From contig NW_006768772.1 of the NCBI RefSeq assembly GCF_000204055.1, positions 601,292 through 665,291 on the forward strand: 64,000 nucleotides of DNA, written 5' to 3'. Source of the DNA: Melampsora larici-populina 98AG31 (Eukaryota; Basidiomycota; Pucciniomycetes; Pucciniales; Melampsoraceae). Below, in pieces: positions 36,890 to 49,600 of the stretch (the stretch's first letter is position 1; the number at the start of each line of letters is the position of its first letter). A program made the position numbers and the translations under genes. The notes beneath the pieces are model-generated. The model saw only the letters and a program-made list of their open reading frames with translations, was not told the origin of the DNA and did no database searches.

Positions 36890-37675
36890 CTCCTTAATTC
36901 CTCTCATCAAAACTTCTCATGACGAAATCTCTTCACTTTCTTGTACAATTTATTGCAATTTTAGACTTCTTGGATAGATAAAATAAATGTAATAATATCG
37001 TTCAAACATATAATCAGAAATTATTTTTCTGGGAACCTTACCCAATATGAATTTCAATTGGACGTAATGAAAAATGCATTGAAGGAAACATGATTTCCTT
37101 GTAATGAAATTGTAAGGTGGCGCTTTCAGATTCCACCTATTCAAAGAAAATGCCAGCTGGGTCGGCCTTGTGAGTCCAATCTCCTTGTTGTATACTCCCA
37201 TTGAATACGGGTTTCATTGACTTGAAGATGTGATTCAACATACGGAGGGCTACGGAAGGGTTTTCAAGAAAAGAACGTGCCGCGTCGTGCGCGCGCTGCC
37301 GAGGAAGCAAAGCATCAGGGCGCGCCAGTTTAATCGCGCCTGCACCCTGACTTCAGAGATCAGACAAAAGCTCAGCTTGTTGTTTGTAGAATTCTCTCAC
37401 TTCATAGACCAACGATATCGTATCAGTTATATTATTTCAGTCTATCGCGATTCAATTTCCTACAAATCAAACTAGCGAGGTTTTCGCCCATAACCAGATC
37501 GATTATCGAGTAATTCAATTCGAAAAACAATCAACCTGAAACAGTTTGCGACCTCGGGACTCTTACCGGTTTCTAAGTTGATCAAAGGAGTATCCCGTTT
37601 TGAAGAACTTTCGAGTCATCTCTCAAGAAACATCAAAGACGTCTTGTTCAGAGACTGGACAGCATTCAAAACAGC
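36890..37675. other. Spacer between the two F-box-like genes
   Basis: This contains the 3' region of paralogue 1 and the promoter of paralogue 2. A G+C-rich patch (GTCGTGCGCGCGCTGCC, GGGCGCGCC) lies at 37280-37330. I see no gene here. Confidence 0.3.
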
Positions 37676-39082
37676 ATGGAACATACGATGAATGAAGTCA
37701 ATAGGTTGCCATTCGAGATCGTCAATCAAATCCTGCAAGAATTTGTACATGAATTGCCGAAGGAACCGTCACTAGCTGGGCCCCCTCCTTTACCTGCCCT
37801 GACAAGCGAGGCATACAAAGAATTGATTGCATTAAGACTAATTTCTAAAACGTGGTCTAAAGCTGTTATACCATTTTATTTCAGAACAATCTCTATACAG
37901 AACTCGAAGCGTGCAAAAGTGATTCTAGATAATTGGAGTGACAGTTTATTTAGACCCAATTTTTCTTGTCCTGTCAAAAGACTTAGTGTCACAAGAGTTT
38001 GCTGTTTGGAAGAAGAAGCCTGTATATTGGAGAAACATTGTAACTCGGGTTTTCATTTCACTATCTTGCAACACTTATTCAAAGTACTGACCAACATTTT
38101 CTGTACTTCTACTCTTAGGTCCAGAAGGATCAACTTGCGTGTCAATTAACCAATTGGAAAGATCAATCACATTGCTTGGGACAAACTTGAAGGCTTTAGA
38201 TGTCAACTTCATAGATTGCAAGACAATTTCGCCTAATTTAATCAAAGCTATCAAAACTATAAATGAGCTAAAATCATTATCCTTGTTCATCACCTGTTGG
38301 AAATTGGACCGGGGATCTTTCGATCTAGACTCGTTATCCAATTTCTTTTCAGCAATGCCTAAACTTGAATACTTGAAACTTTTTGATGATGCACCAAATT
38401 TTGATTTCAAACCTCCGGCTTTATCAAATTTACGTTACTTTTATTTTACAGCTCATAGGGCAAACATCCAAGGAAATTCTCAAGTCACTCGTGCGGCAAA
38501 AGATACTCTCAGAATCATGGAACTTTGTTATTCCAATTGCCGTGGTCTTGTTCAATTAGCACAAATCTTCGAGCCTGTCAAAGATACATTAGAGGGTTTC
38601 TTCACAAGTGCATTTAATGAGGATGTACCTCGAGATGTTGAAAACTTAACTTTTCCAAACTTGAAAGTACTGGAAACACAATTCTTTACAGCTCATCCCA
38701 AGTCAGGATTCACCTGGTTAGAAGGTCCGATGTTGAAAAATGTTAGAACAATCTTTACAAGATTGCGTGTTGAACATTGTTGGCAAGAATCTTTGGAATT
38801 AGGTGGTGTGAATGCTTTGAAGAATTTGCCTAATTTCAAGCATCTTGTCTTTATTAAAAACCGTGGTGAGACCAAAGCTAACAATCCTGACTTGATTGAA
38901 GCCTTCAAATCTCATGGGGTTGAGTGTCATGTCACCGATCCATTATCGCCAGATGGAATGATGGTTAGTTCAAATTTTCATCACGCATCACTTTGATGTA
39001 ATTGTTTTTCAAAGATTTCATACTGATATCTTCACTTGATGATCAGGAACTAGATCGCTTGCTTAATGGCCCAATCAACTAA
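37676..39082 (+). CDS. F-box-like/leucine-rich protein, paralogue 2
   Basis: Three exons: 37676 to about 38012, about 38119 to 38961, and about 39047 to 39082. The first junction (EEEA/CPEGSTCVSINQLERS) is in frame. The F-box-like N-terminus is MNEVNRLPFEIVNQILQEFV ... LRLISKTWSKAVIPFYF, followed by leucine-rich repeats that align along their length with paralogue 1 (LLGTNLKALDVNF, LEYLKLF, ALSNLRYFYF). The last exon reads ELDRLLNGPIN, matching LDCELNGPVI in paralogue 1. It is a tandem duplicate in the same direction. I infer a substrate-recruiting role in ubiquitination. Confidence 0.72.
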
Positions 39083-39476
39083 AACACACGTTTCGATTAT
39101 CAAGATTCCTCCAAAGCAAACTTCTCAACTACCTTTTGTATCATTTTTGATACATATAAGCGTCATAAATGTGTATACACAATAAATGCAACTTTTATAT
39201 GAAGCCCATGCAAGATTTACAATGAAGTCCATTGGAATATCGGCGAATTTCTCTTCTTCAACAATATCTTAAGGCAAAATTGAAATCAATCAGGTTGTTG
39301 ATCACCTATCGGATTGAAGCCATGCTGGAGTCCAAAGAGATTTTATAACAATGCAATGTGACAAATTCTTGTTATTGGGACTGAGGATGACAAGTTGCAG
39401 TCACACAGCAGCTCTTGTCACTGCCAGCATTAGTTCAAAGCAATCATTGCAAAAGTCAGAATTTCAATGGATTAAA
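39083..39476. other. Downstream flank of the F-box pair
   Basis: This is AT-rich DNA with no gene. It probably contains the 3' untranslated region and the edge of the next repeat. Confidence 0.3.
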
Positions 39477-40767
39477 ACGTTGAATAAATTCCAAAATGAC
39501 ATGTTGTAAAGGTTTTGTTGCAGTCAATGAACAGAATGAAAATCTACTTAGGGAATCAAAGACACTTTTTGGTACAGTTTTTGATTGAAAGTCATATGTA
39601 GTAGATGCTTATAGCTACTCAGTTATGATATTCAACAGCTCAGTGAGTACAAACTGCTTTTGAAAGAGATTAGTGTAGGAAAATTGCAGGATAAAGCTGT
39701 GCATTGAATGCACCCCCATAATTAAAAGTGGAGATGGAATGCTGTAAAGTTTCCGTTGCAGTTGATGCGCAGACTGACAATTTAGTCTGAATATTGTGTT
39801 GCACTTGACATGCATGGAAAAATTTGGATTGATGGAGACTGTCAGATAAGTCAAGCTTTTGATTCAAAAGAGAGGTAGATGCTTTTCAAAATGTAAATGT
39901 GGTCCTTCTAAACAATCCTGTGGGGTAAGCCTGGTGAGAGTCAATGCTTAGAGTGTAACATGATTGATGACAGCCTTTTACTCAGTGGAGCTTTTGATCT
40001 ACATTGCAAATGGCCAACGATGAATTGACACATTTTTGAAAAGCTGGTTTGTGGTTGAACTTGCACGGTATGATGTCCAATGGTTTCTGGTAAGGTGAAG
40101 GATTGGAGAAGCTGCTTGCAATTTAATTCCTGAATCAATGAGAGGGAACCTTATATAGGTGTCTTTCTCTACAAAGTTCAAATAAGGAAATAATGATAAA
40201 GTACAACTATGTGAAGTCAAAGACATCACATTTACAATTAAGGTGGACAGATCTGATACATCTGAATCCGGAATACAATACACTTGGACAAATCCAATGA
40301 GGATTTGTCAAGAAAAATTAAAGGAAAGACATTTGAAAAGCACAGAAATGTAAAAGGAAAATACGCTGGAAAGCATCAAGAAAAAATAAGAAGATAAAAA
40401 AGGAAAGATAGGAATTTAGGTTATCACATTGGGTAGGATTAGACAAAGCTTTTTGAGAAAGTTTACAATCATTCAAAAATCAGGGGAGAGGCTGATGAAA
40501 ATTCTGGAGTCTTTTCAAAATTACATTTCAAAAGACCAAAGACTAACCATTCATCCAAGTTGAATTGTTATTGGAAACTTTTGTGACACTTGATGTGCAC
40601 GGAGAAATTGCAATTGATGAGGAGTCGGACCTTGAGGTAAGGACTGCTTTTGATTCAAAATCAAGTAAAATTGTTTGCAAGAGTTCAATGTGGTTCTTCT
40701 TGGCAGTCCAGTGGAGTAATTTTGGTGGTAGTCAATGCTCACAGTGAAACTTGTTTGATGCAACATT
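39477..40767. repeat. Unclassified 1.3-kb dispersed repeat, copy 2
   Basis: It matches 22345-23625 in the same orientation with scattered indels. For example, it has an extra block near 39700 and a shorter spacing near 39530. It has no coding frame. Similarity to copy 1 ends near 40767, after which this copy continues into other AT-rich DNA. Confidence 0.75.
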
Positions 40768-41239
40768 TTTGGTCAGTAAAGCTTTTTCAGGAAAGCTTTC
40801 AAAGCTTATAATTAAAATTTGGGAGAAATGCCTTCAAAGATTTAGTGGGACTTTATGAAATTAACTACTTGTGGTTGGTAACTTGTTATTAACAAAGGGG
40901 AACGGGATAATTCAGACTTTACAACATGTAACTTTTATACTGATGCCATCAGATATCTTACAGGTTATTTTGATTTTGGACAAATGATGTCATCCAGTTT
41001 ACCATCCAGTTTACCTTTGTCCAACATTATCCCATTGAGTTCACTATTGTCAGAAAAGTCAACACTTTTCTAGTTTTTTCTCTTTAGCCCACCCTCCACT
41101 TCCCTTAGGTATTCTTTTGTTGTTATATTTCTCATCTAAGATTTAAGATTCAGAGTATCATTTGATTTATTCTTCCTCAGAAAAAAAAATGGGAGTGAAG
41201 TTTTTATTATTATTATGGTTTCTATATACATTTATTATT
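40768..41239. other. AT-rich DNA between repeat copy 2 and the MULE end
   Basis: No gene is visible. It contains a duplicated word (ATCCAGTTTACC twice at about 40990-41015) and a T-rich stretch near 41060-41210. Confidence 0.3.
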
Positions 41240-41646
41240 GGACCCCACTCTTTATCGCCCGGTTAGAAAAACCCGTCGCCCCCTTACGGATAATTTCGGG
41301 TCGGACCTCGGGCGAAACCTACAATATAGCCCAGTTTCTCCAGGAAGCGGGCAACGTCGGTGATGGCACAATTTTTGTCTTACACGACTGGCCAAAAGGC
41401 TGGTAATTTGGAGTCATGCACACATTGCAGAGGAGGCAAGAGCTGCATATCATAATGGTGATACATTAACCAAAAGTGCATAGAAGGCATACAATAGTTG
41501 AACAAGACAGCACGTGTACAACAACATAGTCATAGTGAGCATAAGTTCAAAAGAGAACAACACAGGGTCATAGATACAGAAATAATGTAAGATAGCGTGT
41601 ATGACCACACAGTGAGCATAAGTGTAAAGAGAAAGAACCCAGTATC

Positions 41647-42019
41647 TGTTACGGCTATGGCTGGCCAGGCATCATGGATGGCAAGGCGCACAGCCTACCT
41701 AACCTTCTTTCGGATTAGACTAGTTGGAATATGGAGGAATGTTTAGGAATGGACCGGTTATTGTTTCACTATTATGTCATTGATTGTAACACCACGCGCA
41801 ACTTGTTTCAGATATAAACTGTGTTCTATCTCATGTGTTTTAGCTTTTCCTTCGTCACATTTCTCTATTGTTTCGGTAGTCCTAAACTGACACTAGTCAT
41901 TCTAGGTAGAACCTTTTTCCTTTTTCTCTCTATATGAAAGGTCACATTTCTCTATTGTTTTGGTATTCCTAAACTGACACTAGTCATTCTAGTTCCCTTT
42001 CCGTCTTTGCCGCTCTACA
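41647..42019 (+). repeat. 5' LTR of the copia element
   Basis: 373 bp, TG...CA. Within it, a block of about 48 bases (CACATTTCTCTATTGTTT...CACTAGTCATTCTAG) is repeated in tandem at about 41858 and 41943. The same duplication is present in the 3' LTR. Confidence 0.95.
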
Positions 42020-42032
42020 GGTTATGAGCTAC
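42020..42032 (+). promoter_or_regulatory. Primer binding site resembling half-tRNA initiator Met priming
   Basis: Immediately after the LTR the sequence reads GGTTATGAGCT. GGTTATGAGC is complementary to the anticodon arm of fungal initiator tRNA-Met (GCTCATAACC), not to a tRNA 3' end. Copia of Drosophila and yeast Ty5 are known to prime from such half-tRNA fragments. The ATG inside this site is also the gag start codon. Confidence 0.7.
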
Positions 42033-45000
42033 ACGTTACCAGACGGCATAGAAGACAAATCTTTTGAAACAGCAAATTCCAAATCAACGATCAATCACGA
42101 TACTACCTCGCGAATTGAAGAACTCGTTGAAACAGACATCACTGACCAACCACCATCCACCATGGAAGGTGTTCAATCTACAGCACCCGGTGCTGGGAAT
42201 GACCAATTGATTAATCAAAACGCTCCTCCTTCGAATTATGACCAAACTCTTAACGTTCAGAACAATCAACAGAACGTGAATCAACAATCTAACGTTTCGA
42301 ATGTCACGGACATCTTTCAAACTGCTCCTGTGGTATCGAATGATACGTCCTTTGCCTCATTATGGAAGCTTTGTCCTATCAAACTGGATCAATTAGCAAC
42401 TTTGGCACCCGATGGATCAAACTTCGATATTTGGGATGCGGATTTCAGACGACTCCTCCAACACTTTCCAGGATGTGCTCCCTATTTACAACCAGGAATT
42501 ATGCCAACTCAATTCGGATGGGTTCAAGACTTTGCAGAAGGTGTTATTTCGCTTATGCACTGGACAATCGATAAACAATTAAGCTTATGTTTGAATCAAG
42601 TTTCTAATGTGCCATCTGAGCGATACGGTTACCTCAAGGCACAATTCTCTGGCCAGACCTATGCCAGTCGCATTGCCTTACACGCTCAATTACACAACAC
42701 GAAATACGATCCTACGTCTGAAACTATCGATGGACACATCGCGAAAGTATCTGGAATAAGGAGAAAACTTGAAAGATCTGGAATGCTCACAAACAATGAT
42801 GATTTTGCTGCCATCCTGGCAAACAGCATGCCTACTGGATTTCCGGATGTCACTCACACTTTCGAACCGATCCTCAGAGCGAACCCTCAAGCTAACATCA
42901 CTTCATCCAACATGACTTGGGCCCTAGGGGCTGCTGATGTTTCATTCAAAAGAGGAGCTATCGGTGTGGCAGAAGGAATGATGACAGTTGTTAAGAAGAA
43001 ACCTGAACAGACAAGAGTTAGATGTCACTATTGCAAGAAGAGAGGACACAAAGAAGATGTGTGTCGAACTAAGAAAGAGAAGGAGTGATCATCATCGGCT
43101 GCTTCAACATCAGATACTCGCATTGTGGAACCACAATTCGCCAATATCGATTTTACTGGGTGCGTGGACATCAGGCACATCATAGTTTCACAACTGGATA
43201 CTGACATCGACCCCTCAATCATCATCTTCGATACTGGCGCAACTCATCATGTATTTAACAACCGTTCTCATTTCATTACAATACGCGATATTACACCTTT
43301 ACCAGTTAAAATGGCGAATAACTCATCTTCCTCTTTTATTACTGCTGTTGGTACTGTCCGTATATGCAATGTAGCAAACTCCAAGGAGTTTTTGAACGTT
43401 AATAATGTATACTTTTGTGAGAGTCTGCGCCATAATCTCCTGTCTGGAATTCAACTAGAAGAAGAAGGAATTACGTTTTGAAACTCAAAAGATGGAATTG
43501 ACCTCTGGAGAAACAACTCAAGAGTAATCACTGCGCAGCGGTTAGGAAGGAAGTGGGTATTGAAATCTGTTCCTCCATCCATTACAACAGCTGCTGTGAC
43601 AGGTGACTTCATGCTTTGGCATCGTCGTTTGGGTCATCCTAATGACCGAACCCTCCTCAAGCTAATTCGCGATCAATCATGTGTTGGACTTCCGGAAAAA
43701 CTGACAAAAACTACTGTTTGTGAAGACTGTGCAGTGGCTAATTAATCTACGAAAACATCCACAATTGGGCCTTCACTTATCTCTTACGACACACCGTTAC
43801 AGTTAGTTGTGGCCGATTTATGCGGGCCTTTCCCGGTTAAAACAATTTCCGGCTCCAAATATTCTCTTGAAATCAGAGATGTTTATTCGACTTTCATGCG
43901 AACATACTTACTGAAATCAAAGATTGAAGCCACACAACACATCAAAATTTTTATCGCAGAAGCAGAGCGACGTACAGGTAGGAAAGTCATCCACTGGCGT
44001 ACTGATGGGGGGGGGGAATTTGTGAATAATTCCCTGAAATCGTTTTTCGCTGAAAAAGGAATAGCAGTACAGACTTCACTTCCTTATTTTCACGAACAAA
44101 ACGGTGCGATTGAACGTGCAAATCGTACAGTTCAAGCTGGAATGCAAGTCCTTTTGAGGGATTCCGGTCTTCCACGACACTTTTGGGGTTTTGCAATCAC
44201 CACAGCCACAGATCTACACAACAAAACGCCAAACTCCAACACCGGTTCAAAAACACCAACAGAACTATTTTTCGGATTCTCACCTCAAGTAGACCATTTA
44301 CGAATTTTCGGCAGCTGGGCTTTCGTCCACGTACCATTGGAAAAACGAAAGAAACTTGATGAACGAGCAATCAAATGTAGGTTTGTAGGATACCTTGAAC
44401 AAAGCAAGGGTTGGAGGTTTTGGGTACCATCAACAAATGAATTTATCGACTCAGGACATGCTAGATGGCTCAATGAGAAGGTTATACCAAATGAATCACT
44501 CACACCTCAACACCCGATCTCAACGAACGAAGATACTTCTTTGAACGACATCCTCTTATCCAACGACAATCTCAAAGCACATCAAGAATTGCGAGATCTC
44601 ATTGAATCACTCTCGGTTTCATACTTACTTGATGACGCAACTTTTACGGAAACGGTACGAAGTCAAGATCTTGACATAGCTACTCTTCAAGCAAAAGCGG
44701 CCGGTATTGCATTTCAATTACCGAAAAGTTATCAAGAAGCAATTAACGGGGAGCATAAGAATGAATGGAAAGAAGCATGTAGAAAAGAAATTGAAGTACT
44801 TACAAAATTGAATGTGTGGGAAGAGGTGGTTTTGCCGGCTGGACAAAAGACAGTCTCGAGCAAGTGGGTTTTTGCTGAGAAAACGGACTCAAACGGTAAT
44901 GTTGTCAAGAGAAAAGCCAGATTTGTAGTTAGCGGTTTCACCCAACGAGAAGGAATAGACTTTTCTGAAACTTTTGCACCTACAGCTCGTTTCACCTCTC

Positions 45001-46241
45001 TGATGATTATCTTCTCTGTCACGGTGAACAAAGGATGGATCTTACGGGGTTTCGAAATCGTTGCTGCTTATCCTCACTCACCCATCGATGAAGAAGTTTA
45101 CGTTCGGCCAGCAGAAGGCATCTCTACGACATTACCTAACCTTGTTCTACTTCTCAAGAAAGCTCTCTACGGTACAAAGCAAGCCGCACGGTGCTGGTGG
45201 AAGCATTTTTCATCGGTGTTGGCAGGCATGGGATGTAAGTACTGTGTGAATGATCAATCACTTTATGTTTTGCATTACAAAGGTAGCATAGCTTTACTTT
45301 GGATACATGTAGACGACGGAGTGATTGCAGGTTCATCCATGGACATCGTCCTTTTCATCCGAGACTCCTTGCTTAAATCATTCGAACTCACCTGGAATGA
45401 CAATCTCGAGCAAATTGTCGGCATCAAGATCCAACACTCCCCTGAGGGTATTTTCTTATCTCAACCATCTTTAACAAGTACTATTCTTGAATCCACCGGT
45501 TTCAGCAACTCAAAAGTTATGACACCAATGATTGCGAATCTTAACTTAGCTTCGACCGATAAGGACGTCTTGGGCATCAACACTTCATCATATCTTTCAA
45601 TCCTTGGTTCTTTATCTTATCTCGCTATAGGAACACGCCCGGACATGGCTTTCGCGGTCAATTATTTGGCACGTTTTTCATCAAGACCGAATGGTGAACA
45701 TTGGCTTGCACTCAAGCATCTACTCAGGTATCTTAGTGGGACGAAGAATGATGGTATTTGGTTCAAAAAGATGGTGGATGGAAATGACCTGGTTACGTAT
45801 TGTGATGCGAACTGGGGTGGAGAATTCTCAAGGTCAACGCATGGATTTGTGGTATTTTTGTTTGGAAACGTAATTTCATGGGCGTCAAGACGGCAGAGCT
45901 GCGTAGCGACATCAACATGTCACGCAGAATACATGGCACTGGGCGTAGCTTCAAGAGAGTCGATTTGGGTACAAAACTTACTTGAAGACATCTTTTCGAC
46001 GGCTTTTATTACAACCTTAAAGTGCGACAACACGGCAGCTATCAAGGTAGCTCAGGATTTGCATCTCACGAAACGATCACATCATGTATCTAGAGAATTT
46101 CATTATGTAAATGAACAAATTTTCGACGGAAATTTGAAGGTTGAATGGGTAGATGGACCAAATCAAAAAGCGGATATTTTAACAAAATCATTAGGTAACA
46201 TTATTTTTCATATGCACAAGAAAAACATTTGTATGACTTAG
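42024..46241 (+). pseudogene. Copia Gag-Pol polyprotein, single frame with three stops
   Basis: One frame spans 1,405 codons and is interrupted by TGA 43086-43088, TGA 43479-43481 and TAA 43743-43745, with no frameshift. Order of parts: gag; CCHC knuckle (CHYCKKRGHKEDVC, about residue 334); protease IFDTGATHHV; pre-integrase WHRRLGHPNDRTL; integrase with D in ADLCGPF, D in RTDGGGEF and E in NGAIERANR; reverse transcriptase with HVDDG; RNase H with YCDANWGG and CHAEYMALG. The usual first catalytic aspartate of reverse transcriptase seems replaced by E (FEIVAAY, codon 45054-45056). The first stop lies right after the zinc knuckle and could be mistaken for a gag terminator, but the other two lie within domains. 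This copy is probably unable to move by itself. Confidence 0.9.
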
Positions 46242-46272
46242 AATGATAAACCTCTAAAAGTTTGAGGGGGGG

Positions 46273-46645
46273 TGTTACGGCTATGGCTGGCCAGGCATCA
46301 TGGATGGCAAGGCACACAGCCTACCTAACCTTCTTTTGGATTAGACTAGTTGGAATATGGAGGAATGTTTAGGAATGGACCGGTTATTGTTTCACTATTA
46401 TGTCATTGATTGTAACGCCACGCGCAACTTGTTTCAGATATAAACTGTGTTCTATCTCATGTGTCCTAGCTATTCCTTCGTCACATTTCTCTATTGTTTC
46501 GGTAGTCCTAAACTGACACTAGTCATTCTAGGTAGAACCTTTTTCCTTTTTCTCTCTATATGAAATGTCACATTTCTCTATTGTTTCGGTGGTCCTAAAC
46601 TGACACTAGTCATTCTAGTTCCCTTTCCGTCTTTGCCGCTCTACA
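46273..46645 (+). repeat. 3' LTR of the copia element
   Basis: 373 bp, about 97% like the 5' LTR. It follows the purine tract directly and is followed by the GTATC duplication. Confidence 0.95.
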
Positions 46646-46682
46646 GTATCAACTAAATAAGATACAGATAAAGATACAGAAA

Positions 46683-49600
46683 TTACTGAGCTCGGGCAGC
46701 AAGCCACATATCCATCTGGCCTTTATACTTTGCAATCCAGTCTGGTACTTGGGTAGCGCTGATGGTTGGGGACTTCCCGTATAACTGAGGGAATGGAATT
46801 TTTGATGGACCCCCGGTTCCAAGACTCACAAAATGGTTGCCATTCACAAAAGCCAGGATAATTGGTTGCTTGTTGTTAGGCGGGGTGCGATACGGAAAAA
46901 AAGTACTGCAATTACCTTCCAGTGGGTCGAAGAGTACAACGGGACAGTCGTAAGTACTTGCAATGATGTAGCCCATGTAAGGCATGCGTAACCAGAACTC
47001 CAAAGTGCATGTGCGACCCTGGGGTTCAAGGCAAACCAGTAGATCCTCAATGACTTCGGTCGCATAAGGTTTGATAGCCCGTCTCGTCTTCATTCCAGTT
47101 TGTGATCTAGAAATGGAGAGGAGGCCCTCGTGCTCTGCCCTGTGGCATACTAGTTCTTCAAGTAATTGACTACGAACTGATACGTACGCGTCCTGAGTCT
47201 GATTATTGAGTGATGCAGCGATTGCACAATAACCGCAGTTGCCATTTGCAGGTGGGTTGAAGATTGACTTGATGAAAGGCACGATGAAGCAAGGTAGTTG
47301 TTTGAGTATGAACTGTTCGTCAGGGGTTTTCAAGATGCTCTTGAAGCTCGCAGAAGACTTGGATGAAGCTGTGCCCCGCTGACTTCTTTTGGATGAAAGA
47401 GATCGCTTGGTCGATTGTTTCACATTAGCGTGGGTTTCGAATTCATCTGGAAGTGGAAAGATGGCGGCTCCAAAGGATCGACGCTTCCAGAGTGGCTCGT
47501 ACTTTGGGATCGCCTCGATTCAAGTTTAAATCTTCTGCAATTAAAGAGATACTGATTTCCGGAACGAGTACGTGTCGCAGAAACAATTGAACGCTGAGTG
47601 GGGACGCCCTTGCGGCGTTAAGATGTGATTTAGAGGCTATGTCGTTAATGAATAGTTCCTCCAGTGTTTTAAGAATGATCGCATATCCCTCATATCCATA
47701 ACTAGAACAAGAAACATATGACTTCAGACACTATTGGATGATCAAGAAGGTACCAGGCGGAAAACTCACTATCCAGGTTGTTCAACCTCAAAATGATCCA
47801 TTTGCGCATCAATTTGATTCATGTGGCTGTGTCCAATTAGCTTCTTGGCCAATTCAAGATAAGCGGACTTCTTGACTTTGCATATGATATTGCTCAGGAC
47901 CATTGAATGTTTCTTGATGCGACTGTGAGACAAACAAACAGGGAGTTAGACAGAGGATTAACAAGATGGAGTGTAGAGTGGATACATACTCAGATAATCC
48001 ACTGAAATCGATTGCTATTGGCCATCCCTTGCTGACACCAAGCGGTATGATGTCTGTCTCCACGTGATGCAAATGACAGAAGTCTGCTGTTTGCATGAAC
48101 TGTGGTTCAAGCGTGACATATCAGTAAATTGATGCATACCAAAAAAAGATAGATCAGATACATACCGGAAGTGACATTGCTCCGGCACGGCCAATACCTT
48201 TTCGAATATTAGGCATCTTCAGTAGGGTTTCCATGAGTTCAGTGAGCTTGATTGACGGTTCTTTAGGAAGAGGGTTGTCACAAAAAGGACAAAGGTTCTC
48301 ATTCTCTTCAGATTTGTCTTCAGATGATGAGTCAGATGAATGTTGCGAGCTTGCACTGGAGTCTGATTTATTAAGTGATTCTTCATCCGTGTTGTCAGCT
48401 AAGGAAACGCCCGTTGATTCTTTATCCACCTCGTCCAAAATGAAATCTTCTTTGATTTGAAAGAAATCATCCATCATTTGCACATCAGCGGCAGAGGTCG
48501 ATGGTAATCCTTGAGCGGAAGCCGAAGAGCCAGAGCTGGAGGCAATAGGTAGGTTGGATGGATCCTCGTCTTGTTGATCTTTGGAGGTTTGAGAAGCACG
48601 AGATGGGCACGTTGTGATTTTGTGACCACCAATTTTGCAGTAGCTGCATTTGCTAAGCCGAGGGGTTTTCTTCGCCTCGTCGATTTCGTGTTGAGACTTC
48701 CATCTACCTTGACTCCCCTCATTTCCTTGAGATTTTGTAGCTTTGGGTCAACCACGATTGTTGGTCTTCACATTAGCATTCAATATTGGTAAGAGCGTGT
48801 ATCGATTGGTCTCGAGTAATCCAATTTCCACATAGAGTTTGCGCAAAGTTTGTTCAGGTAGTTCAATAATGCGGTCGAATCTTGATCCAGCAGCAGCTTG
48901 AAGTCCGACATGATTGGCTGGAGGGACCTCCATGAAAAGATTCCACTGCGTGTGCATGAAGTCCGTTGATAGGAAATCCATGTTGTCACGCGCAGTTGCC
49001 AGTTCATGAGAGCAGGGAAGGCCCCAGGCGCCTCTGAAAGTATGAGTGCAAGGCTTTTGGAGCGAATCAGGCAATAAGTTGTACTGTTCCTTCATTTTCT
49101 TGAGTGCGTAATGAGAGATGCGTCCATTCAGGTCTTTGAAGAATATAGGAAGACCTTCAAGTGTTTTAGTCTGCTCAACTCCAACTGATATAGTGATTTT
49201 GCTCATCTGGTGTTCTTCAAACCGTTTGAAAGAATTGAAACAAGTGACAAAGTCGTTATTGCGGCCATTGAGGAATCGTTTGGCCCTGAAGTGACTGCCT
49301 TCCACTCGAGATGTTGATGAGTTACCAAAATGAGGTGATTCAGAGGTAAACAGCGTGACAAACTTCTCCTTGCGATAAATCCAAGTGTTTTGCAAGTAAT
49401 CAAAGACATCATGGGCTCTTGCTACTTTGGTAAGTTCTTCAAGATTTGAATCGTATTCAGCAGGTGTTGAGGAGGCGACATACAAGTTCCATAGTTTCAT
49501 AAAGTCTGTCCATTTGGTATTGGTAAACTTGTTCTTACAGTTTTTGGCGACATTCTGGTTGATGTGCCACACACAGAGGATGCGGGTAGCTTTGGGAAAA

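Larger units (their letters stand above)
41647..46645 (+). mobile_element. Ty1/copia LTR retrotransposon, full length
   Basis: Two 373-bp LTRs (41647-42019 and 46273-46645) begin TGTTACGG and end CTCTACA, and differ at about ten positions. The 5-bp duplication GTATC stands at 41642-41646 and 46646-46650. A purine tract (GAGGGGGGG, 46264-46272) precedes the right LTR. A primer site resembling the initiator tRNA-Met anticodon arm follows the left LTR. The internal frame carries gag, protease, integrase, reverse transcriptase and RNase H in the copia order. The LTR identity suggests a fairly recent insertion. Confidence 0.96.
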
